Source: JAJPKK01 sp963747835 (GTDB taxonomy: Bacteria; Pseudomonadota; Alphaproteobacteria; Rhizobiales; Xanthobacteraceae). From it: a DNA stretch of 64,000 nucleotides. A program made the translations under genes and the position numbers. Every line of letters starts with the position of its first letter. Position 1 is the stretch's first letter. The DNA lies in assembly GCA_963747835.1 (NCBI GenBank), contig CAVVGO010000005.1, forward strand, positions 1,922,001 to 1,986,000, given 5' to 3'. Of the stretch, positions 1 to 9,824 are shown piece by piece. A model generated the notes under the pieces. That model saw only the letters and a list, made by a program, of their open reading frames with translations. It made no database searches and was not told the origin of the DNA.

Positions 1-2
1 GG

Positions 3-3000
3 ACGGTGGACATCAGTTCGCTCAGCTCCGCTTTCGCCGCTGCGGTGACCGTCAACGGCGGCAACGGAACCGATAAGCTCATCGTCAACGCGAACTCCAT
101 TACCCAGCCGGGACCGTGGTCGATCTTCTTCAAGGGCGGCACCGGAACCGGCGTGCTCAACATTGCGCACGCAACCGGCACCGAGACGTGGCAACTCACC
201 GGTTCGGAATCCGGTCAGGCGACCGGGCTTGTGGCCGTCAGCTTTAGCAATGTCGCGGACCTCATCGGCGGCAATGGCGAGGATATTCTTTCTGGGCCCA
301 CCGCCAACACCCCTTGGAACGTGACCGGGCTGGGCACAGGTAATGTCGACGGCGTCAGTTTCTCCGGGTTCGATGAGTTGCTGGGTCCCCGCAATTCGGG
401 TGCCCTCCTCTTGCTGGGGACCGCCGCCGCGACCGACCTGACTTTCAATCTGCCCGACGGCGGCGACAACGCGATGCTGAGCGCCGGCGCGGCCGGTAGC
501 ATGCAACTCACCGATCAAGACGAGACGTTCACGTTCGTAGATCCGACCGGTACTCTCGCCATCAACCTGGGTGCCGGCACCAATACGCTGACTGTCAATT
601 CGCTCGATCCCGCGTTCACCGGCGCGCTGACGATCACGGGCGGCACCGGCAGCAATAGCTACGTCGTCAACGCCGGGACGTTCAGCGGCGCGACGCTTCC
701 GGCGATTTCGCTTAACGGCGCAGTCGCCAACCTGACCGTCAACCTGCCCGATGGCGGCGACGACGCGAGCTTGAGCGCCGGCGCCGCCGGCACCATGCAG
801 CTCTCCGATCAAGGCGAGACATTCACGTTTGCGGACCCGACCGGCAATCTTGCCGTCAACCTGGGCAACGGCGCCGACACGCTGACCGTCAATTCGCTCG
901 ACAGCGCCTTCACCGGGACCCTCGCGATTACCGGCGGCGCCGGCAGCAACAGCGTGGCAATCGACGCTGACGCGTTCAGCGCCATGACGACGCCACCCGC
1001 GATTTCGTTCACCGGCGTCGGCACCGCCAACAGTTTGGAGATCGATCACAGCGCCGGCAGCGAGACCTGGCAGCTTTCGAGCACCGTCACCGATGCCGGG
1101 CAGGCCACCGGGCTAGTTACGGTGTCCTTCACCGATGTGCAGAACCTGATCGGCGGGGGCGGTGCCGATACCCTGTCCGGACCCACCGCGGACACCACCT
1201 GGAACGTCACTGGCCTCGACTCCGGCACCGTCAACGGCATCAACTTCTCGGGCTTCGGCAACTTGCAGGGCGCGGATAACAACTACGCTACCTTCGTGAT
1301 TGCACAGGGCGGCATGTTGCTTGGCGGCGTCGATGGCGGCGCCGGCGATTTGGGTCTGCTGGTGGCTGACGGGACCTACACGTCGGAAGTGATAACGGCG
1401 ACCGGCGCGCACGCCGGCAGCCTCACGCTCGATGGCAGCACCTTCCAATATGCCGGTCTGGCGCCGATCAATCTCGGCACCGCCGCCAATGTAACGTTCG
1501 ACATTGACGACATGCTGACCGGCAACGCCACGTTGAGCGCCGGCACGTCCGGTAATTTGGTCCTGTCGGCGCCCGGCATCGCCGAGACCACGACCTTCGC
1601 GGATCCGACCACCTCGCTGACGATCAATCTTACCGGCAACGTCACGCTTACGATCAATTCGCTCGATCCCGGCTTCGCGGCCGCCCTGACCATCGACTCG
1701 CCCAACAACAACATCGATTCGTTCGAAGCTGGTGTCGGCCTCGGCGCCGACTTCCTGCTTGATCAAACCACTGTCAACATCGATGGCAATGTCTCGACCA
1801 ATGGTGGCGCGATCTTTATCAATGCGCTCACGGTCAATATCGCCAACAATGTCACGATCAATACCCAGTCCGCCACGGGCGCCTCGGGCAGCTTTTCGAT
1901 CGAGGGCGATACGAATTCGTTCGAAGGGCCGCACAGCGTCACGATCGGCAGCGGCGTGGTAATCGACACCACCGGACTGGGCGGCGCCGCGGGCGGCATC
2001 ACGATCGCCGTCCTCGACATTGACTATCGGGCGCTCGAACTGCCGATCTTCTATTCCGACAAGAGTGTCGGCATTTCGGTCAACGGCACATCCGCCGCCG
2101 GCGACACCATCGAAGGCGGCAACGTCTCCATCACGGCGGAAGCCGAGGATTTATCACTACCCGGTGAGATTCCGACCTGGGCGGCGAGCTTCACGAGCAC
2201 GCTCGGCGCCCTGTTCGAACAGCTCCCCGGCGACCTCCTGTCGGCGGCGACCGGTCTCGACGCGTCGGTGGTGCTGCGCGGCGCCAACGCGAATATTACG
2301 GTCACCGATGCCAGCATCACGAGTTCGGGCAGTGTCGCGATCGAATCGACGACCGAAGTCCAAACCTACGTTCAGGCCATTTCGGTTGGGACCAATGCTG
2401 CGGGGTTCAGCGTCGCGGTCGGCTACAGTCAGGCGACCAGTACGGTAACCACGACGGTCACCGGCGATTCCACCATTACGGCTCAGAAAGACATTACGAT
2501 CTCCGCCACCGGAACCGTCAAAGTGAAGTCGACGGCGCGCGCGTCGTCCAATCTGATCGGTAATATCAATTCCAATGGAGCGTCCTTCGCCATCGCGCTC
2601 GGTTACACTCACCTCACCGACACGGCCGAAGTCGACAGCGGCGTTACCCTCAACGCCGTGACCGGCAATATCGCGGTGACGGCCACTGGTTCGGACCAGC
2701 TTCAAACCTCGGCCGCGACCGCCGGCTTCGTTGACGGGGTTACCGGCGTCGCGGTTGGCCTCGGCATCGATTTGGCCGCTGTCAACGCCTATCTCAACGG
2801 CACCGCTACGGCAGGCGGCACCATTACCGGCAGCGCGGGCCCGATTTTCAACCCGACCCAGGCGAACGTCGTCAATACGGTCACCAACGCGCTCTATATC
2901 CCGGATAACGGGCTGACCACCGGTGACGAGATTACCTACACGACGAATGGAACGCCCATTGGCGGCTTGGTCAATGGCCAAACCTATTACGTCGTCGTCC

Positions 3001-6000
3001 TCGACGCCAACGACATTCAACTGGCCAACGGACCGGTCGACATCCTCGATCCCAGCGGCACCAATCCCCTTTCAACCCAGACTTTGACGACGGTCGACAA
3101 TCTCGATTTCAACCTCGACGCCATCAATTCGTCGAATAACTCCATCCAGCTGAACGACAACGGCTTCAACCAGGGTGATAGCGTTACCTACAACGATAAC
3201 GGCAACACCCCGATCCAGGGCTTGACCAATGGTGCCACCTATCTGGTCAATGTGCTCGACGACAACGATTTTCAGCTGATCAATCCGACCAACGGCCAGG
3301 TGGTGCAGATCGCCCAAGGCGCGGCGCTCGGTCTGCAGACGTTCACCGACACTACCGGTGGCACCAATGCTCAGCAACTTAATCTCGCCGCGATCGACAC
3401 GACGAACAACGCGATCGAAGTCCTCAATAACGGCTTCACCAATGGCGAGGATTTAAACTACCAGTCGCTGGTGGACAACGGCGCCGATCAGATCGGCGGC
3501 TTGACCAACGGGAATGATTATACCGTCCAAGTCCTGAATGCGAACGAGTTCCAGCTGCTCGATCCGACCAACAACAACCAGGTGGTGCAGCTCAGCGATC
3601 CCGGAACCTCGGTACAATCCTTCACCTATACGGGGGAAGTCTTCGGCTTCAATCCGACCTCGACGGCGATCGGCGGTGCGGTCAATCCGGTCAGCTCTTA
3701 CATCACCCTGCCGGGCAACGATCTCGTGACCGGACAGGCAGTGGTCTACGAAGTCGATCCCAACATCTCGACGACGGTGATGACCCCGACCCAAATCGCC
3801 GACCCCAACAATCCGGGCCAATTCATCCAAGGTCCCGACGCAAGCGTCACGGTCGCCGATCCGGAGATCGGCGGACTCGACCAGGGTAGTATCTATTACG
3901 TCGTCAAGATCGACGCCAACACCATTGCGCTGACCGATAATCCGGCCGCAGCGGCGCTGGCGCAGCCGATCGTGTTCGGCAGCACCGGCACCGGTACAAA
4001 CAGCCAGCTCGTCACCGGGACCACCACCGCAGGCATCGGCGTCACGGCGAAACTGACCACCAAGGACGCCGAAAGCGCGAAACCGGTGACGGGTGGCAAA
4101 TTCAACTGGAGTCAGTACGTCAGCAACGGACTGACGTCGTCGGACGTCACCCTGGCGGCGCTATTCGGCAACGCCGCCGCCACCACCGGCAAATACAATG
4201 TGACTGACGAGGATGGAAACAGCGTTGAGAATAAAATCCAAAACAATAATTTCAGCACCGCGGGCGGCATCGCATTCAACTTTGTCGATCACACCTGCTA
4301 CGCAGAAGTGGGGAACCTGGGCACCACCGTCCTGAAGACCAGCGGCGATGTGTCGGTCACCAGTACGGACACCGAGACCTACCAGGAGGTCGCGCAATCC
4401 AGCGTCTCGAAGCCAAGCGGATCGACAGGAACCGCTGTCGCGGTCTCGATCGCGTTCGGCCTGTTCACCAACGATACCGAAGCGACGGTGTTCGGCGACA
4501 GCACGATCGATGCCAGTGGCACCCTTTCGGTGACGTCCACCTTGACCTATCCGCCGATCACGCCGATCAGCCCGTCGCAGTGGGGGGCGCAGCAACTCGC
4601 GAATCTCGAGTCTTCGGGCATCAGTACCATCACGAATTACCTGGATGGTACGCTCGGGTTTGCCAGCGACTTCCTGAATACATGGTCGATCGCCGGCGGC
4701 AAGGCGGCCGACATCCAGGAACCCGATCCCAAGAAGCCGGGACAATTCAAGACCCAGGGCACCGCCAGCAGCCTTTCGGGCTCGCTGGCGATCAACGTCT
4801 TCCAAAACACCTCGAACGCCATCATCGAAAGCGGGGCGAAGATCAATCAAAACCCGGCCTATCAGACCAGCACGCAAAGCGTTTCGGTCACGGCCACCAC
4901 CACAATCATGACCCTGGATGTCGCGGGGCTGGGAAAGTGGACGCTCAATCCGTTCGCCATCATCGGCAAGGGTACCACCGAGGATAACAGGGGGTTCGTC
5001 AACCAGCTCAAAGGCGGCGACATCCTTGCGCTCGGCGGCAGTGCCGGAGGCTCCGCATTCGGCGGGGCCATTTTGGTTTCGGTGCTGCTCGATTCGACGG
5101 AGGCGCTGATTGAGCCGGGTGTCATGGTTCGGATCGGCCCCACTGGCAGCCTCGACCTCGACGCCGATGAAGAAATCACCCGTGTCGACGTGTCCCAGTC
5201 GGGTGGCTATTCGCAAAATCAGACCAACGAGGCGACCGACTTTGCCGGCAGTCTGCTCGGCTACGGTCAGAACAGCACCACTATTGCCGGCATCGAGGCG
5301 AACAACAGCCAGGGAGCCGACGTCACCGGTGGCGGCGCCGTCAACATCACGGCGAATACGGGCGGTGTGCAGGTCTCCGTGGCCGGGACCATTATTTTTG
5401 CCGGCGGCGGTTCGACCGGCATCGGCGTCTCGGTGATGGTCAACGCCATCGTCCGCGACACCGCGGCCTTTATTGGTGCCGGTCCGACCGGCGACCCCGA
5501 TACCACGCCGAACGCGTTCTCGACCTTGGACGTCGGCAATATCACCATGTCGGCGACCACCGGCGGAACCATCGTGGCGGTCGCCATCGCCGGCACCGTG
5601 ACGCAGAATTCGACCCCGGCGTCGGGCGCCATGGACAACGTGTTGAACGGGGCCTCGCCCCCCAACGCTCAAGCACCGTCGGTCTCAAGCGGCGCCGGGT
5701 TTGCGGGATCCGGCGCGGTCGATGTGTTCCTCGACACCACGCTTGCCTATATCAATATCAACACCGCTAGTGCGAATACGGTCGGCGCGCTAAGCCTTTC
5801 CTCCGACGACGACCAACTCGTCGTGAACCTGACCGGCGGCGTCGACATCTCGATCAAGGCAGGCAGCAACACGACCGGCTCGACCCAGGTCGGGGGCGCC
5901 ATCAGCGTCAACCAGGACACTGACGATACCGAGGCTTTCATCAAGGGCCCCGACCTCACCAGCAGCGGCGCCGTCACTCTGACCGCCACCAATGAAGGGC

Positions 6001-9000
6001 ATCTCGACGCCTTCTCGGCAGCGCTGAGCGCTGCGACCACGAACAGCAATACCTACGCGGGCTCCATCTCAATCAATCGCGTGGTCGATACCACTGACGC
6101 GATTTTCGACAGCGGCACGCTGACGGCCGCCAGTCTGAGTCTTACCGCAACCGAGGATCCGACCATCCTGGCGATTGGTGGCGGCGCCAGCTTCACGGCC
6201 GGCCAAAAGGGCATTGGCGGTGCCGTCGGCTTCAATCAAATTGTGGGAACCACGATGGCGGCGATCGAGGGCACCAACGCCCGATCGACCGTCAACCTAA
6301 CCGGCAATCTCAATATCAATGCATCCAACGCCGCCACGATCACGGCGGTCGGGGTTTCGGCCGGTGTCTCCACCGGGGCGGGTTCGCAGGCCGGTGCGTT
6401 CACCATCGGCATCAACATCATCTCCACCAATACGGCGGTATTCACCCGCGACGAATCCGACGGCCTTATTGCGGAAATCAACAATGCCGACGTCACCACG
6501 ACGGGCGGTAGCGTGACGATTTCCGCGACCGACGACTCGATCATCGGGTCGTTTGCCGGCGCCTTCGGCGTCGCCACCACGGGCAGCGCCTTTGGGGTCG
6601 GTTTGAGCTGGAACCAGATCGACCTCAATGTCGATGCCGAGGTCAACAATGCGGCCGTCCATGCCAGCGGCGGGGTCAGCATCACGGCAATGTCGACCCA
6701 AACCAACGGCATTCTCGGTAGCAAGATCACCTCCCTCGCGGTCGGCGCCGCGGTCTCCGGCAACACTGCGATCGGCGTCAATGTGTCGGTCAACGGCATT
6801 GTCGACACCATATCGGCTCAGGTCGACACCGGCTCGACGGTGACATCGGGTGGCACGGTCGCGCTCGACGCCGAAGACGACTCCACGATCAGTACGCTGG
6901 TGGGAGGCGTGGCGATCTCCACGAAGGGTACGGGCGCCGGCGCCGCGTTGGGCGCCAACTATATCGACAATGAGGTCACGGCGACCATCAACGCGTCGAC
7001 GGTGCATGGCAATGGTGGTGACGTCACCATAACGGCTTTCGAGGGGGCCGACATCCAGGCGCTCGCCGTCGGTTTGGAGGGTGGCCAGAATAATGCCGCC
7101 GGAGGCTCGATCGCGGTCAGCGTCATCACCGACACGGTCGTCGCGTCGATAGCCGGGGCCGCCACGGTGACGGCGTCAGGCAATGTCCGGGTGAAATCGA
7201 CCAACAACGCGACGATCGGAACGCTCGCCGGCCAGGTTGCCATCGGCGGCAAGGTCGGGGTCGGCATTTCGTCCGCCACCGCGGTGATCGTCAACAATAA
7301 CAGCGCCTTCATTGCCGGCGAGGCCGATGTCACCGGCGACGGCGGCGTCACCATCAACGCGAACACCACCGAGACGCCATCGGTGTTCGCGATCGGCGGG
7401 GCACTGGGGCTGAGCACCGCTGGGGTCGCCGGCACCCTGACGGTCACCACGGTCAACGACAACACGCAGGCTTATGTGGCCAGCCCGACGAGCGCGGCAG
7501 GATTCGTCCAGGGCGGCACCGGCGCCGGATCAAGCGGTGACGTCACGATCGACGCGGAAAGCACCTTCAACCTCCTCGGCACCGCTGGCGCGCTTGCATT
7601 CGGCGGCAAAGCGGGTGTCGGAGTTGGCGTTGATACCGGGGTGGTGACGCGAAACACCTATGCCTACATCGGCGCCAACGCCAAGGTGTACGCCGACGGC
7701 TCGGTGGCCATCACGGCGAACGCCACCGAAACCATTACCTCGGTTTCCGTGGCAGGGGCATTCTCCGGCAATGTGGCGGTTGGCCTGACGGCCGGCGTAT
7801 CCGTCCTCAACCTCACCACCAATGCTTATATCGACAGCGGCGCGACGGTCATTGCCAAGAACAACGTGCTGGTTTCCGCCGAGGATCAGACCACGTCCAC
7901 GCTGGTATCGGGCAATCTGGAAGGTTCGGGCAGCGTCGCGGTCGGCGTCGGGGCGGGCATTTCGGTCCTGACCAAGAATACCAACGCCTACATTGCCTCC
8001 GACGCCGTGGTGACCGCCCTTGCCCAGGGCACATCGATCATGGCGAACACCGGAACTTTCGGAACGCCGACCGGAACCGACAGTGCTGCCCCTGCCGATA
8101 ATGTCGAGTTCACCACGGCAGATTTTACCGGCAACGAGATCTTTGCAGCGAACGATGGCCTCAACACCGGCGACGAGGTGGTCTATGACGGCGCCGGGCT
8201 GCCGCTCGGCGGCCTCAACAGCGGCGGCGAATATTATGTCATCGCCGTCGACGCCAACGATTTCGAACTGGCCGCGAGCTACGCCGATGCCATGGCCGGC
8301 AACGCCATCACGCTGAGCGCCGGTCAGACCAGCCCGACCGACCAGCACACGGTCGAGCGCCTGAGCCAAATCGGCGTCCCTTCGGTCTCGACCTCGAATG
8401 TCAGCAGCACCACGCCGATTGACCTGAGCAGCATCGCCGACAATCTCGAAGGTCCGCCGGTCCAGGCGGCGCGGCAGGGCGTGGTGGTGGTTGCGGTCTC
8501 CACCAATCACATGGACACCGCCGGGGCGGCGGGCGGCGGTTCCGGCAGCGTCGCGGTGCAGGTCGCCGGTGCGGTCGCCGTGCACACGATCAACACAGTC
8601 GCCGAAATCCAATCCGGCGCGCAGATCAACCAGACCGATGATAGCGGAGCAAACGCCAACCAGTCGGTCTATGTGGACGCCGGCCGCACCTATCACGATC
8701 TGGCGCTAGGGCTCGGCGCGTCATTTGCCGGGACGGCCGCGATTTCCCCGGCGATTTCGATACCGGTGCTCCTCGGCAACACCGAAGCGTTCATCCTCGG
8801 TCCGACCAGCGGCACCGAAACCATGGTCAGCGCCGCGCAGGACGTCGAAGTCTCAGCCTTGGCGCTGTCCGATTTCATCGGTGTCGCGGTCGGCATATCG
8901 GGATCCGGCGAAGTGGCCATTGCGGGCTCGGTCACGGTGATCGATGTCAACACCACCACCGAGGCCGCGATCAACGGGCTGGCCGAGGTCGAGGCTGGCG

Positions 9001-9824
9001 GCAATGTGCTGGTCAACGCCTATGACACCACAACGGCCTATGCGATTGCGGGCGCGGTCGGCATCGGCATCGGCGGCGGCGCTGGGGCCGGTGCCTTTGC
9101 GGTGAGCATTATCGACAAGAACACCGACGCCTATATCGAAAACGACGCAACCGTCGATGCCGACGGCAACGGAACTAACACGCTGACCGGGATCATGACC
9201 GGCAGCCTCAACGCCCAGCAGTCGATCGTCGGCGTCGCGGTGCAGGCGGCCTCGAACGAGAAGCTGATCAACGTCGCCGGCAGCGGCGCGGGTGGCTTGT
9301 ACGTCGGCATCGCCGGCGCGGTCGACGTCGAGGAAACCAACGCCAATACGGTTGCGGCAATCCAGAACGGCGCCATGGTCAATCAGAAAGACGCTGGTAC
9401 CGCCAACACGCTGCAGACCGTCGCGGTCGGGGCGAGCGACGACCTCACCATCACGGCCGTCGCCGGCGCGGTAGGCGGCGCAGTTGTAGGCATCGGCGCT
9501 GGCGTCGATGTCGAAATCGATCCACGACAATGCGGAAGCCTTCATCGCCGGTGGCGGCACCATGGTGCGGGCGGCAAACGCTGTCGAGGTCGACGCGCTC
9601 ACCGAGCGCACCTTGCTGTCGGTCGCGATCGCGGTCGGCGCCGGAGGCTTTGCGCTCGGCGGCGGCATTTCGGTGATAACGGTCGGCGGCGGCTTCAACG
9701 CCAGTTACTCGGGCGGCGACGAGAGCGGCGGCAGCTTCTCCTCAAACTCCCTCAACGACAGCAACGGCAATGGGTTGCTGGGCAGCATCGACACTTCGAT
9801 CAACCAGTCGATGACGGCCGTTGA
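3..9824 (+). CDS. Giant beta-strand-repeat surface protein, part 1 (5' partial, frameshifted)
   Basis: This is the first in-window part of a giant surface or secreted protein. The reading frame is open from the left edge, so the N-terminus and any signal lie outside. Bases 155-1700 hold two interleaved repeat types. One contains ETWQL, LIGGNGEDILSGPT and WNVTGL. The other contains LPDGGD, SAGAAG and LTVNSLD. From about 2,000 on, alternating hydrophobic short strands such as 'GVGVGVSV..NTNAYI..ATVTA.G.V' recur every 60-80 residues, as in right-handed beta-helix adhesins. Only one cysteine was noticed (base 4296). Homology ends near base 9517. There the frame slips by +1 and the sequence VDVEI continues as IHDNAEAF in the next frame, so the tail to 9824 is an out-of-frame artefact. 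The exact function is unknown; adhesion or matrix formation is inferred from domain types. Confidence 0.85.
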   Translation, partial: TVDISSLSSAFAAAVTVNGGNGTDKLIVNANSITQPGPWSIFFKGGTGTGVLNIAHATGTETWQLTGSESGQATGLVAVSFSNVADLIGGNGEDILSGPTANTPWNVTGLGTGNVDGVSFSGFDELLGPRNSGALLLLGTAAATDLTFNLPDGGDNAMLSAGAAGSMQLTDQDETFTFVDPTGTLAINLGAGTNTLTVNSLDPAFTGALTITGGTGSNSYVVNAGTFSGATLPAISLNGAVANLTVNLPDGGDDASLSAGAAGTMQLSDQGETFTFADPTGNLAVNLGNGADTLTVNSLDSAFTGTLAITGGAGSNSVAIDADAFSAMTTPPAISFTGVGTANSLEIDHSAGSETWQLSSTVTDAGQATGLVTVSFTDVQNLIGGGGADTLSGPTADTTWNVTGLDSGTVNGINFSGFGNLQGADNNYATFVIAQGGMLLGGVDGGAGDLGLLVADGTYTSEVITATGAHAGSLTLDGSTFQYAGLAPINLGTAANVTFDIDDMLTGNATLSAGTSGNLVLSAPGIAETTTFADPTTSLTINLTGNVTLTINSLDPGFAAALTIDSPNNNIDSFEAGVGLGADFLLDQTTVNIDGNVSTNGGAIFINALTVNIANNVTINTQSATGASGSFSIEGDTNSFEGPHSVTIGSGVVIDTTGLGGAAGGITIAVLDIDYRALELPIFYSDKSVGISVNGTSAAGDTIEGGNVSITAEAEDLSLPGEIPTWAASFTSTLGALFEQLPGDLLSAATGLDASVVLRGANANITVTDASITSSGSVAIESTTEVQTYVQAISVGTNAAGFSVAVGYSQATSTVTTTVTGDSTITAQKDITISATGTVKVKSTARASSNLIGNINSNGASFAIALGYTHLTDTAEVDSGVTLNAVTGNIAVTATGSDQLQTSAATAGFVDGVTGVAVGLGIDLAAVNAYLNGTATAGGTITGSAGPIFNPTQANVVNTVTNALYIPDNGLTTGDEITYTTNGTPIGGLVNGQTYYVVVLDANDIQLANGPVDILDPSGTNPLSTQTLTTVDNLDFNLDAINSSNNSIQLNDNGFNQGDSVTYNDNGNTPIQGLTNGATYLVNVLDDNDFQLINPTNGQVVQIAQGAALGLQTFTDTTGGTNAQQLNLAAIDTTNNAIEVLNNGFTNGEDLNYQSLVDNGADQIGGLTNGNDYTVQVLNANEFQLLDPTNNNQVVQLSDPGTSVQSFTYTGEVFGFNPTSTAIGGAVNPVSSYITLPGNDLVTGQAVVYEVDPNISTTVMTPTQIADPNNPGQFIQGPDASVTVADPEIGGLDQGSIYYVVKIDANTIALTDNPAAAALAQPIVFGSTGTGTNSQLVTGTTTAGIGVTAKLTTKDAESAKPVTGGKFNWSQYVSNGLTSSDVTLAALFGNAAATTGKYNVTDEDGNSVENKIQNNNFSTAGGIAFNFVDHTCYAEVGNLGTTVLKTSGDVSVTSTDTETYQEVAQSSVSKPSGSTGTAVAVSIAFGLFTNDTEATVFGDSTIDASGTLSVTSTLTYPPITPISPSQWGAQQLANLESSGISTITNYLDGTLGFASDFLNTWSIAGGKAADIQEPDPKKPGQFKTQGTASSLSGSLAINVFQNTSNAIIESGAKINQNPAYQTSTQSVSVTATTTIMTLDVAGLGKWTLNPFAIIGKGTTEDNRGFVNQLKGGDILALGGSAGGSAFGGAILVSVLLDSTEALIEPGVMVRIGPTGSLDLDADEEITRVDVSQSGGYSQNQTNEATDFAGSLLGYGQNSTTIAGIEANNSQGADVTGGGAVNITANTGGVQVSVAGTIIFAGGGSTGIGVSVMVNAIVRDTAAFIGAGPTGDPDTTPNAFSTLDVGNITMSATTGGTIVAVAIAGTVTQNSTPASGAMDNVLNGASPPNAQAPSVSSGAGFAGSGAVDVFLDTTLAYININTASANTVGALSLSSDDDQLVVNLTGGVDISIKAGSNTTGSTQVGGAISVNQDTDDTEAFIKGPDLTSSGAVTLTATNEGHLDAFSAALSAATTNSNTYAGSISINRVVDTTDAIFDSGTLTAASLSLTATEDPTILAIGGGASFTAGQKGIGGAVGFNQIVGTTMAAIEGTNARSTVNLTGNLNINASNAATITAVGVSAGVSTGAGSQAGAFTIGINIISTNTAVFTRDESDGLIAEINNADVTTTGGSVTISATDDSIIGSFAGAFGVATTGSAFGVGLSWNQIDLNVDAEVNNAAVHASGGVSITAMSTQTNGILGSKITSLAVGAAVSGNTAIGVNVSVNGIVDTISAQVDTGSTVTSGGTVALDAEDDSTISTLVGGVAISTKGTGAGAALGANYIDNEVTATINASTVHGNGGDVTITAFEGADIQALAVGLEGGQNNAAGGSIAVSVITDTVVASIAGAATVTASGNVRVKSTNNATIGTLAGQVAIGGKVGVGISSATAVIVNNNSAFIAGEADVTGDGGVTINANTTETPSVFAIGGALGLSTAGVAGTLTVTTVNDNTQAYVASPTSAAGFVQGGTGAGSSGDVTIDAESTFNLLGTAGALAFGGKAGVGVGVDTGVVTRNTYAYIGANAKVYADGSVAITANATETITSVSVAGAFSGNVAVGLTAGVSVLNLTTNAYIDSGATVIAKNNVLVSAEDQTTSTLVSGNLEGSGSVAVGVGAGISVLTKNTNAYIASDAVVTALAQGTSIMANTGTFGTPTGTDSAAPADNVEFTTADFTGNEIFAANDGLNTGDEVVYDGAGLPLGGLNSGGEYYVIAVDANDFELAASYADAMAGNAITLSAGQTSPTDQHTVERLSQIGVPSVSTSNVSSTTPIDLSSIADNLEGPPVQAARQGVVVVAVSTNHMDTAGAAGGGSGSVAVQVAGAVAVHTINTVAEIQSGAQINQTDDSGANANQSVYVDAGRTYHDLALGLGASFAGTAAISPAISIPVLLGNTEAFILGPTSGTETMVSAAQDVEVSALALSDFIGVAVGISGSGEVAIAGSVTVIDVNTTTEAAINGLAEVEAGGNVLVNAYDTTTAYAIAGAVGIGIGGGAGAGAFAVSIIDKNTDAYIENDATVDADGNGTNTLTGIMTGSLNAQQSIVGVAVQAASNEKLINVAGSGAGGLYVGIAGAVDVEETNANTVAAIQNGAMVNQKDAGTANTLQTVAVGASDDLTITAVAGAVGGAVVGIGAGVDVEIDPRQCGSLHRRWRHHGAGGKRCRGRRAHRAHLAVGRDRGRRRRLCARRRHFGDNGRRRLQRQLLGRRRERRQLLLKLPQRQQRQWVAGQHRHFDQPVDDGR
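155..1700 (+). repeat. Two interleaved protein-coding repeat types at the left edge
   Basis: Type A, about 80 residues with ETWQL, a DLIGG.G.D.LSGPTA core and WNVTGL, occurs at about 155-390 and 1035-1275. Type B, about 75 residues with LPDGGD, SAGAAG, ETFTFADPTG and LTVNSLD, occurs at about 436-666 and 735-960, with a degenerate copy at about 1490-1690. The copies are diverged at DNA level, so the duplications are old or selection is on the fold. Confidence 0.7.
2870..3980 (+). repeat. TGD repeat cluster 1 (four copies)
   Basis: Four tandem copies of a 75-85 residue module with the pattern 'L.TGD.V.Y...G.PI.GL..G..YYV...D.N...LA' lie at about 2870-3095, 3113-3345, 3383-3625 and 3680-3980. 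The first three are compact. The fourth carries an insertion between the TG..V.Y and IGGL parts. The same module recurs far downstream at 8108-8330, 9855-10112 and 19217-20062. Confidence 0.75.
8108..8330 (+). repeat. TGD repeat, isolated copy
   Basis: A single copy of the TGD module (LNTGDEVVYDGAGLPLGGL, then EYYVIAVDANDFELA) is inserted within the beta-strand repeat region. It is followed by the DAMAGNAI segment shared with the copy at 9855-10112. Confidence 0.7.

Noticed and set aside
9508..9510. Independent gene start at the ATG
   Set aside because: The repeat pattern runs continuously across this site with only a one-base slip, and no ribosome-binding site is present, so it is an internal methionine.
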